Of a DNA stretch of 64,000 bases, positions 44,217-53,803 are shown piece after piece. Position numbers and translations under genes: made by a program. The notes under the pieces are model-generated. The model did no database searches. It was given only the letters and a program-made list of their open reading frames with translations, and was not told the DNA's origin. This DNA comes from Hirsutella rhossiliensis (taxonomy: Eukaryota; Ascomycota; Sordariomycetes; Hypocreales; Ophiocordycipitaceae), in contig NW_025408671.1 in NCBI RefSeq assembly GCF_020360975.1, positions 4,030,001 through 4,094,000 on the forward strand, read 5' to 3'. The number at the start of each line of letters is the position of its first letter. Within the stretch, counting starts at the first letter, position 1.

Positions 44217-46208
44217 GGCTGTTGCGGGGGCTTCGTGTGCGTGTAGGATTTCCTTGTCAACTTCGGCGCTCGCCAGTGGATGGCTCGAGCAGATGGTGGG
44301 CGAATGATGGAATGGTGCGACCGTGTGTCGGTGAAGTCTGCACAGTATTGTCCGCCTAACCAGGGCGAATGGACAGTTGACCCAGTGTACAGTGCGTTCT
44401 GGCGGCGGCGGCGTACCATTTATCCGGCTGCACCTCGGTCCCCAGAGCAAGCAAAGCATCGAGCCTTGAGAGCTTCACGCAGGCAAATATTTACGTGTTC
44501 GACGACTGCCGTCGCCCTCGCGCTCCATGGAACGTACACCCGTTACGCTCAATACGGACTGTCAAGCAACATGCAACTCTCTTTGATTCCCACACTGTCT
44601 GACCCGTCCAGTTCTGCGGCTCGGTCTCGATTTCGCACCCTCATCACTCTATAATGCATTACTTGCCGCTGCGCCGCACCTCTCTGCGTACCGAACCCAT
44701 TCGGACTGATGGCGGAGATTGACGACTCCGCAGACAGTCGAGCTGCGTAGAAGCTTTTTCGACTCCCGGTGGACAATGGAAGCGGGCTCATGGATTGCCC
44801 ATCTCGCTTCGGACGGATGAGACCAGATGACTCCCTTCGACCCGGACCGCCATCGTGTTGGCCAGAATTCTGTAAACCATCTTCCCTACACATGGTCTGG
44901 GGTACTGCACATGTCTCGCCACTCTTTAGGGAGCGGCCATTGCGAGTATCATCGCGCATGTCAGCCACGTGCTGCTGTATTGTTTCACGGGCAGCTCGCC
45001 TCTCTGCGGCGCCGGTTTCGAAGTCTTCGTGGGCCTCGCCAACGTCTATTTGAGCAGCCAACACAGCTTGGGGCGCTCTGGAGCTGGCGGCCTGGATGAA
45101 ACTGTCACGGTGCTGTTTCGACATATCCCTGAGGTTCCTGAACGCGACGAAGGAACAGAGTGGTGTGGTCTTACCCCTCGAATGTGACAGAGATCCGGTC
45201 CTCCTTGCCTTGCAAACGGAGCGAGATCTGAGACGACGGCAATCGGAGTTGTGGACTCTGAGGTTTGCACCCCGGTTCGCCGATCGAGTTCTCGCAGGGC
45301 ACGAGGCGTGAGCCATACGTTAGACAGGCTATCCCAAAACCACGTTGAGAAAGAAGTTGGGCGCTCGGTGCAGCCTAGTTTTTGACTTGGTCCTTTTGGC
45401 GGGGGTTTCGTCTTGCGAGAGAACATCTGCGCCGCGTCCCTTTCGACTCTGTAACTTGGCCATGGGCGCCTGTCGTGGAGAAGCGCAATCAAGGAGGGGG
45501 TGCTGCTGGGCCTCTTAGCCAGCATTTCTAAAATCACGCGCCATGAGGCGATTGAAAGGACGGGGGAACGATGATCTCAGTCCTTTTGCAAGGTGTTAAC
45601 CGCCCGTTTTGCATCCGCAGGTTGGGATAGTTTGAGAAGCCGTCTTTTCATGGCTATTTCCAGAAATGGTGCTTGGTAGATCAAGGGTGAGCCATCAGGA
45701 ATTAGGCCCCTATAGCGTTCCAGGTAATAGTGCTTATGCCTTTCTATAAGCCCCCTCTGCAAGCCATGCCTAAGTACTGTTATAGCGCTCTTTATAGGGG
45801 CCTTTGTAGTGGCCTGTTACCCTCTAAGTTAATTAGTAGCCCTTGACACATTAGCTAATGTGCGACCGCAGACGCCGGGGTCCTTACGCGACGCGATTCC
45901 CCGAAATCTTCCCTTCACGGTCCAACAGACCCCGCTGATGGATTCCACTGACTGCACCGAGGCAAACTTGAAGATTGCTTGCTTCATTTGCTCACCCACT
46001 GTTCTTTCAAACGTTTCCTCTTTGACGCCAAACAGCTCACGCCACGATCCTTTGTTGCTGCCGCTGCTACTTTCAGTCTTTCTGCTTCTCCGTGCACGTG
46101 CGCGTGCACCTCCAAACGACCCGCCTCAGCGCATCAACATCTTCGCTCCTCCTCCAGCGCTTTGCCCTCGCCATTCACCGACGAAGCCGCCGTCTTGATT
46201 CCAGCAAG
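44217..46208. other. Intergenic, about 2 kb, with a low-GC segment of unknown origin
   Basis: Between divergent LSM6 and the Rad60-type gene. A minus frame at 44549-45316 (255 codons) has no recognisable domain and I do not call it. Around 45,560-45,870 base composition drops and a 61-codon minus frame contains ERHKHYYLERYRGLIPDG and APFLEIAMKRRLLKL. It looks protein-like and may be a fragment of a mobile element or lost gene. The last 350 bases are a pyrimidine-rich leader. Confidence 0.45.
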
Positions 46209-47867
46209 ATGAAGAAGCTGCCATTCAAACCAACGGCTCTGCGCAAGCCTTCGCTGCCGCGGCTGGCCTCTAGCGAAGACGACTCCAAAGGCGGCGACAA
46301 TGACGACGGGCTCGCCCTCTTTCGAAGATCAAAGGAGATGGAGCCCATCATGGCCGCCGACCGCGAGCGGAGGATGAGGAAGAAGCAGAAGCAAGATGAT
46401 GAGCGGAGGAGGCAATCTGCGCTGCTGGCAAAGCGATCGCGCGACGACGACGACGACGACGACGAGGATTCCCTCGACGGGCCGCACGACGACCAACTCG
46501 ACTTCCCCGAGCAGCCGCCCAGTGCGCGCGACCAAAGCATGCCCGCGGTCGATCTTTGCCGGCCGGAAAATGGAGAAGATGGCTTCAGGTTCGCAGACTC
46601 TGTACTCTCTACGGTGTTGGAGGTATTGGAACCTGGGAGCCAAAAATCCGGCTGACATGCATACAGTGAACTAGTCACGCCACCCGCGTCGAAGCGCTCG
46701 AGAACCGAGTCCACGCAGTCGAAGATGCCCAGCCTCGGCTCGGATGAAGCGGACCTCGTCATGGAGGATTCGCCGTCGAAACGGCCAGAGCGAGCCCAGT
46801 CGCATTTCACAACGCCGAGCAACAAATCCAAGGAGATCGCGGCCGCACCACCCAGCGCTCAAGCCACCGCCGTGGTGGTCTCGCCGTCGACGCGGCGTGG
46901 ACGATCCCTTTCACATGGAGCAACTCCGAGCAACAAGCCCGAGATTGCGGCCGCCCCAAACAGCGCTCAAGCCATCCCTCCCGACTCTGAAGACGACGAC
47001 GACGACGACAGTGCCGACGAAGACGACGAAGTCCAAATCATCGACACTCCTCCAATACGTCGCAGGAGCGGCGCCGAAATCACCGACACCGCATCCGTGC
47101 CATCGCCGCCACCCGCAGACGATGACGAGTTTGGCGAATACGTTCGCAGGGCCGAAGAACAGCATGCGCGCGATAGGGCGCTGCTGGGGAGCGGGGCGGA
47201 CAAAGGCCAGGGCCGCGAGACGGTTGACATCTTGGTCACTTCAACGGTGCCAAACGCAGGGCCGTGCCGCATGAAGTACCTATTCGACAAGCCCCTGCGA
47301 GTGGTGCGGGACAGCTGGGTGGCGGTGCAACGGAGAAACGGGGTGCAGCTCCCACTGCAGCACGACGACGACGTGATTCTCACGTGGCGGAGGAAAAAGG
47401 TGTTTATCTTTTCCACCCTGCTCAACCTCGGCATCCGCCCGCAAGGCGACGGCCGTATCCAGGTAGATGGCCATGGCAGGGAGGGCCTGGCCGACAGCCG
47501 GACGCGCGTCCACATGGAGGCGTGGACGCCCGAGCTCTTCCAAGAAATGGAGCAACAGGAGGAGCTGCGGCGGAAGCGCGAGGCGGGCGAGCTGAGCGAG
47601 TCAGAGGACGAGGCGGCCGACGAGTCTCCCACGCCCGAGGTCAAGATCCGTGTCATCCTCAAGGCGCGGGGCCTCGAGGATGTCAAGCTGACGGTGCGGC
47701 CGGAGACGACGGTGGAGACGCTGGTGGTGGGATTCCGGACGCAGCGAAGCATCGGCTCCGACAAAGCCGTCAGCGTGGTGTTTGAGGGGGAGCGGCTCGA
47801 GGAGCACGTCACCATGGAGGACGCAGACATTGCCGACATGGATCTCATCGATGTCCATATCAAGTAG
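46209..47867 (+). CDS. Rad60/Esc2/NIP45-type protein with SUMO-like domains
   Basis: Exons 46209-46588 and 46667-47867 give 526 residues. The N-terminal half is charged and low complexity, with a basic patch (DRERRMRKKQKQ) and an acidic run leading into EVQIIDTPP, a candidate SUMO-interacting motif. A first ubiquitin-like domain is suggested by KYLFDKPLRVVRDSW through TWRRKKVFIFSTLLNLGI. The last 75 residues form a clear SUMO-like domain (KIRVILKARGLEDVKLTVRPETT through ADMDLIDVHIK, no Gly-Gly tail). This matches the RENi family, which links SUMO conjugation machinery to replication-fork repair and silencing. Function is from family knowledge; budding yeast Esc2 and fission yeast Rad60 are the models. 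Confidence 0.88.
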
Positions 47868-48320
47868 GTCTTGGCCCTGAGAGAGGGTCTACGGGGGTTG
47901 AAGAGTGCCAGCGAGCGAGCGAGCGAGATACCCGGGCTGGTTTTTGATGCCCTTTCACCCTTTTCTGCAGCCGAGCCGCCGCGATTGTCGGCACGGTAGC
48001 TTCTGCGGCAATTGCCAGTCGAACATCTCGAGGAAGCCGTCTCTGCTCTCACATTTGAATACCTAGAGCGATGTCTGCTTTTGAAGATGAGGACTCAAAG
48101 CATGACATGCATTCACTGCGCCTAGGCTTGCAGCGGATCCCATCACGTGACTGCGTTACCGCTTCAGTGATTGACCGCCCCACTTCGAAGACCCACCCAT
48201 TGCGACCATCTCACGTGATGTCGCGATGAGAAACTTCTCTTCCCGTCACTCTCCCGCTCACTCACGTTGACCTCTCTTACACCCTCACTCGGCTTGATAT
48301 CGCCACTTTTCAAGGCCAAA
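47868..48320. other. Intergenic between tandem plus genes
   Basis: 3' flank of the Rad60-type gene and promoter of RPA12. TCACGTGA-type palindromes occur near 48,145 and 48,212, candidate bHLH sites. No gene seen. Confidence 0.5.
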
Positions 48321-48806
48321 ATGGCGATTCAATTCTGCGATGTCTGCGGAGACACGCTGCCCGTCTCCAAGGACGAAAAAGTCTGCTGTGAGTGTTGCGG
48401 CACGAGCAACAAAAGTGCGTCGTCCCCAAGTCATCTTACCCTCCCTTGACGCCGACTAACACGGGCGGGAATGGAAACAAGACACTCTGCTCAACAGCGT
48501 CACCGTCTCTTCCACCAGTAACTTCCCCTCGGACCTGCGCAAGAAGCGCACCATCAACGCGCCCAAGCCCATGTCCTCGACCGACACGTGGTCCACGACG
48601 GACCTGACGTGCCCCGAGTGCCAGGCCAAAGAGGTGCGCTACACGACGCTGCAGCTGCGCAGCGCCGACGAGGGCTCCACCATGTTTTACTTTTGCCCGG
48701 ACTGCTCCGCGAGGTGCGTGGTTGCTTCCTCTCCCCCGTGCCGCCCCGTGTCCAATCGTTTTTTCGGCTGCTTACTCCCAGGATCAGGTGGAACGAGAAC
48801 AACTAG
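48321..48806 (+). CDS. RPA12: RNA polymerase I subunit Rpa12
   Basis: Exons 48321-48414, 48482-48713 and 48782-48806 give 116 residues (yeast Rpa12 is 125). The N-terminal zinc ribbon has FCDVCGDTL and CCECCG. The C-terminal TFIIS-like ribbon has CPECQAKEVRYTTLQ, LRSADEGSTMFYFC and PDCSAR. The acidic hairpin RSADEGST is the Pol I form, distinct from Rpb9. It ends WNENN, like the short polar tail of the family. Rpa12 supports RNA cleavage, elongation and termination by Pol I in the nucleolus. The last exon is only eight codons, as for LSM6 here. Confidence 0.93.
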
Positions 48807-49711
48807 CCTCGCGGCCTGAATGCGTCTCGTGACATTATCGGACTGGGGCTTTTCTGTGAGGTTTACTCAAGCGGCGCAGGTTGTCGTGCTCAGACAATGG
48901 TTTCTTTGTTTGGTTTTGTAGTCTTCGGTGAATAATTTCATTGTCAGGGGCATACGCACGGCCCGGTGCAGGGGGGAGGCTATTTGACGCGTTTACGTCA
49001 AAGGCTTTTTCAAAGACCCATTTATCATATGGGATCATGGCTGGATTCTGGCGTTTGGGAGCTCAAGAAGGACTTGAGCTTGGTACTTAAAAAGTCCATG
49101 GTCGCGCAAGCAATATCCAAGATATCTTGTTCCTCCTTCGCGCACGTCTCAGAGACAGGTTTGCGAAAGAGACCAAGTATAGCAAGCAGTTGCTCACCTC
49201 GGAGTCGGGTTGTTTGCTTGTTCTACGTAAGTATCGGCCCGCATTGAACGGCAAACCCATGTGTTCTGTGTAGATCGTTGGAGAACCTACAAAGTACCCG
49301 TAATGATAGCAACCAAGAAGCCTATATCTTCAATATATTTTCTCTTCTTATAAAAGGGTATCGGAGCCTCATAGAGCGGAGGCTTTTACTCGCAACCAAG
49401 CCGTGAACCGATCAGTCTTTTATCAGGGTATTTCACTTGATGTACCAAGGATGCGTCGCTCGTATTTGGCCACTGCAGTGTCCCGAACATTCAACATTGC
49501 TTCTCACACTTTTTTTAAGTCTGATCTTTAAACCATCCCTCGGCCGCCGCTCCGACTCTCATACTGGGCTGACGTTCATGTCGGTGGACCCCCATCATCA
49601 ATGCCAGGGTCTCGACTCCTTGTTGTTGCAGCGGCGTTTGCGACGAGACAGCTGGATTCGGGGAGGGATTCTTGGTTGTGATCAGTCGGAGTTTGTGAGA
49701 GACGAGAGGGT
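48807..49711. other. Low-GC gap after RPA12
   Basis: Lower GC than neighbours and without supported genes. An inverted repeat around AGCCTC...GAGGCT at about 49,365-49,385 could form a hairpin. It marks the start of a gene-poor island reaching to about 53.8 kb. Confidence 0.5.
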
Positions 49712-50594
49712 TCAGAGTCTCGGGTTTTGACAGTTTGGGCCTTTTGCAGTACGTCGATGACCAGGCGGGCCAGTAAGGCCGTCGTCGCGGTTGGCGTCCC
49801 GGTCGTGAGCTACAGCTTGCACCTCGACGGCTGAAACAGGATTTGGAAATGCGCTGCCGTCATCTGCGGGTTTTGACTCGGGCGGCGTGGTTGACGTCGC
49901 AGCTCCGTCAGACTTGTTGGCTCGGTTTTGGTGACGTCTTTCATCTGCTTTAGACTCAAATGCGCGCTTCCTTTTCCGTGCTGGCTCTTGTTTTTGATCA
50001 TCCACCAGCTAGCTGCCTTTCAGTCGTTGCCTCGGTACTCGTCGAGGTATCTGGGTCTCGCTTTGAAGGGGTCGTGGATGTTGATGGCCGGGTAATGCCG
50101 CAATTCGATGCTTGGGCTGGCAGCTCTTGCTCTGAAGATGGAAAGGCAGCTTTGGGCCGGTCCAAGGTATCGAATGGCAAGTGTGGTTCTTGTATGCATA
50201 TTAGTGGGGATTCTCGTAGGGAGAAGGACTGAGGATTTGCAAACCCAAAGATGGCTGGTGGCCATTTTCATCCGGTGGAAGATATGACGCGAATAGTGCG
50301 ATGATGGTGTCTAGGGTTGCATATCGGTTGAGCCTCATGAGATAAAACCAGTGGTCGACGCTGACTTTGCGGTTCCGGAGGATGCGGTATATCATTTTGT
50401 CGGGAGCTTCCAGCAGTTCGTCCAATCGTTGTTTCTTCCTCTCCTCGAGGCGGGCGAGGAACTCTTGCCTATTGGCCGAGAAGCTGGCTATCTCGTTGAC
50501 GTCATGGTAGAAGGCGTCTGGGTCCTGCCTGGATGAAGAGAGACGTCGTGTTGAATCGTTGGTGAAGCTGGCCGAAAAGGTCGTTCTCGTCCAT
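49712..50594 (-). pseudogene. Decayed uncharacterised gene
   Basis: On the minus strand an ATG at 50594 opens MDENDLFGQLHQRFNTTSLFIQ. The protein then continues in another frame as DPDAFYHDVNEIASFSANR and KKQRLDELLEAPDKMIYRIL up to about 50,230. The switch coincides with an apparent 4-base duplication (GCAG). Further protein-like pieces follow in other frames: ELRHYPAINIHDPFKARPRY (near 50,060) and a basic RKRKRAFESKADERRHQNR piece (near 49,950). No intron explains these switches, so the gene appears broken. I do not recognise the family; its charged helical content suggests a nuclear or structural protein. Confidence 0.45.
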
Positions 50595-51033
50595 GCCAAC
50601 CCTCCAGAACGGCCAGCGATACTCGGGCTGCCCGTCGAAATCAACCTTTGGTGCATCTCACCACGGCATGATGGTGCTTTCCTATCGGTGCCCGGGGAAC
50701 AATGAGGTCTGATCCGGTATGATGAGAGATTCACGACAGGGATCAGGAGAGGATCTACAGTGCGTGCATACAGCTACCACGTTCATCGCACAGTACAGAC
50801 TCAATCAAAGAGGTACCTAGGTGTGCAAGATGTTACGGGCATTCATTTCACTCGATCACCCCTAGGTAGGTAAGGGAGTAGCTGTCTGCGTGTTCAGCGG
50901 TACATTGACAACCGAGAAATTGACAAGGTGAATAAAGTTTCGTCAATTCTCGCCAGGGCAGCAGCTATAATAGCCGTTCATCGCAGCTTGTCGGCCAGGT
51001 AGCCTGCAGGGCCCGACGAGATACGCGGAATAC

Positions 51034-51093
51034 CTACCAGGTAGGTAGGTAGGTACCTAGGCCGGTACCTAGGCATAAAGGGGAGGTACCTCG
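51034..51093. repeat. TAGGTACC-type minisatellite, second locus
   Basis: TACCTACCAGGTAGGTAGGTAG runs into TACCTAGGCC and GGTACCTAGG, closely like the tract at 3.4-3.7 kb. A related short tract lies near 50,864-50,874. Dispersed intergenic repeat of unknown role. Confidence 0.75.
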
Positions 51094-51452
51094 GCGCTGC
51101 CTAATTTATGGGGCAGGCGCTTGCAGTTGGACCCTTTGCGCGTGATTGGCCGTCGACTCGCGCAAGGCACATCCATCCATGCAACCACTCCCCCTCGGCA
51201 ACCTCTCCGACCAATCCCGCCAAACGGACAACATCAATCTGTCACACGGGCGGGCAGCATCCAACCTGCCAGACAGCTCACATCATGCACTCACGATGCA
51301 GTCGTCGGAGCGTTATCATTTTGCTGGCGCATTGCGTTTCAAATTCACACAATCGATAACCCTCGTTCCCGCCGGCGCTGAGCCCACGGCATCGCGACTT
51401 GGAAGCTCAAGCAGGCCCTCGACCTACCTGTATTAAAGCTTCGCCCCGAGAC

Positions 51453-52721
51453 ATGTGGCCTATCCCTCTGGGCACTGGCAAGCCAGCGTCGAAAAAATAT
51501 GTCGTCACCCAGCCTCACCCAGACGGCTATCTCGAGGCTCGTCTGGCTGCCGAGGCTAACCCTCAAAGCGGCCACAGGCCGCATGATTTGCCCGTGTCCG
51601 TCCACGACCCGTGCCTCGATGCACCCTCCAATGTACGGGCCATCCTCTCTTCCGGGCCCTGCTTCGGTGGCCTGGTCAAGATGAATCTGTCTCTCCTTCT
51701 CCTTTCGCCCCCATATCCTCGACGACAGCAAGCTCGATGACGAGGGACGGCAGGTGCTGCGTCCTCGCGAGTCATGCATCATCATGCCTGGCCCATGGAG
51801 AATTTCTTCGGCACAGGATGAGCTAAAAATATGGACTGATCTCCTCCTGCTCCGTCGACGCTATGCTTTGGTGAAGAGGACCCCAGCAGCGGACAAGGCG
51901 GCCAGAAGAGAAGAGGCAGTCCTGCTCCCATCTCAGGCCCGCCGAAGCGACTTCGCCACGACGGTCAAGATGACGCTGATCATAGCGTTGTCCTGTTCAA
52001 CAGTCCATCCGAGGTAAGCCAGCTGACCAGTCATCGACCCACGTATATCCATCCAACCTGACTGACTCATTTCGCCCAGATCACATCAGTGGCCCAAGAC
52101 AAACTCACAGTTGTCGACGCATATTACCCACTACTCGACCCCAAGCCGGGAGAAGTCTTCACCATCAGCTCCTGCGCCGGCAATAAAGAGCTTCCACCCG
52201 CACCCGCTCCAACTTCATGTACGTCGGAGAATTACTCGCTCACGCATCTTCGAGACATCGTCATCAACAGAGGCCTGGCCTCAAATCCTCACGATCAGCT
52301 ATGCACGGGGGGATCATCTTGGTATGTACCTTACGGATTCTTTCAAAGGAGTCAAAGAGGATTTGAGGGTGATGTCATTGCATTGGGCGTGACAGCATTG
52401 TACCTCTTGAGGAAGGTCCCGCTACCCGATCTGACCGAACCCGGACGGCCTATCCACAGTGCTTCCAAAGACCCAACGCAAGCTCGAATCATGGAGGCAT
52501 GGCATGACGAGGTCAAGGAGGTACGAAACGGGCTGGCAAGCGCCGGAATCGAGTCGGTAGTAAGGGATACCTTGGCCTCGGCGGCACTGGAAAGAGCTAC
52601 CGCCCAGAGCATCCTTGAGATGTGCTTGATGGGAAATTGCCGAGGGTATGCCATGTTCAGTAACGTTGACTGGACAGTGTTGAGGAGAAGCACACTCAAA
52701 GTATGTTTACCAAGAGTATGA
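51453..52721 (+). pseudogene. Degenerate protein-kinase-like gene
   Basis: From an ATG at 51453 a protein-like frame begins (MWPIPLGTGKPASKKYVV) but breaks before 51,740. A later segment reads RHDGQDDADHSVVLFNSPSE, splices at about 52,014 to 52,079 and continues ITSVAQDKLTVVDAYYPL. It ends with a kinase C-lobe-like part at 52,240-52,720: SLTHLRDIVINRGLA, STGGS-like GGSSWYVPYGFFQRSQ, and FEGDVIALGVTALYLLRK, which resembles the APE loop and the DxxxLG helix of protein kinases. Clear ATP-binding and HRD/DFG motifs were not found. It is either a pseudokinase family member with bad splice guesses or a decayed gene; I favour decay, given the surroundings. Confidence 0.45.
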
Positions 52722-53803
52722 TTACGACATAGGTAGCCCAAGCTGGGGCAGCAGCCGGGTAGGGGGTCAAACGAGAGGCAAGTAGCCGGGCCCATGGGCC
52801 GGTAGGCAGTCGGGCAAGTAAATAAGCAGCTAGATAGGTCGGTGGCAGGGCAGCCGGGCAGGTAGTTAATCGGGTGGTCAATCGGGCAGTCAGTCAAGGA
52901 GTTAGTAGTCATTTAGTCAAGCAGTCGGGCACTCAGCCGAGACAGCCAGCCGTACGAGTAGACCACGCGTAGTTCATGCGATGCCATTACTCGCAGATAA
53001 GGATGCGATTCTACGGCTGCGTGAACCGCACTGGGAAAGGGGGCGATGGACGTGTTGTCGGCCAAATATGAAGCACCACGTACGAATAGAGATGGGCGAA
53101 TAATTAGTTATTATCCATAGTAATGCGTCCGTAATGCTCACAGTAATATTGTAAATGTCCATAGTAATACGGAGTGGTCACAGTACAGATAATGTTTGTA
53201 CAGAGTAGTAATGCTTACTTACAGTAATCTGTAATGCCCGTAGTAATGCTTACGGTAAACTGTAATGCTGTAGTAATGCTTACAGTAATCTGTAATGTTT
53301 GTAGTAATACCCACAGTGCAGATAATCTCAGAGTAATGCTTACAGTAATCTATAATGCTAATTAACTAGTAACGCTGTAAATGCTCAGAGTAATGCTCTT
53401 CGAAAAAGACTTGCACTTGAACACTCCACCTAGATCTATCTAGTCCTTCACGTGCCATCAAGACACCACCGTTCCAGAGCAAACGTCCTTGGAACGCTAA
53501 TGGCACTCTCGTGTCAAGTTTACATGCCCTAGACTAATGATGCTCGCAGTCGACTCAAGGTTATGAGCATCCGCCGCGTCCACGGACAGTAATGATCCAC
53601 GCCATGAAATACACGGTAGGCCGAAGTCAATAGCACGTTACAAATGACGCTCTGTAGTCTCTCGCCTCGACGTCCAACATGCCTATCCGCGAGTCCTATT
53701 CAGCACTCTCGACTCCGAGCAAGTGCATTCCTCCTCACACCAGCAGGTTTAGCACAGCCATAGACCGTCAGCCAGCCATCACGCCTCCCATCAGGTTCGC
53801 TTC
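52722..53803. other. AT-rich gap with minisatellite
   Basis: No gene supported. GGCAGTCGGGCA-type low-complexity sequence lies at 52,740-52,930, and the TAATGCTTACAG repeat at 53,110-53,400. It closes the gene-poor island before the sirtuin gene. Confidence 0.6.
53110..53402. repeat. Degenerate AT-rich minisatellite
   Basis: About eight imperfect units of 28-40 bases built on AGTAATGCTTACAGTAATCT followed by GTAATG(C/T). The best copies are at about 53,208, 53,240, 53,271 and 53,333. Units differ by substitutions and small indels. Each contains GTAATGCTTAC / GTAATCTGTAAT, which is partly self-complementary. AT content is far above the window average. Confidence 0.8.

Noticed and set aside
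44549..45316. 255-codon minus frame
   Set aside because: No domain, signal or splice support; Arg/Ser-rich composition is what GC-rich DNA gives by chance. Kept only as a remark in the intergenic entry.
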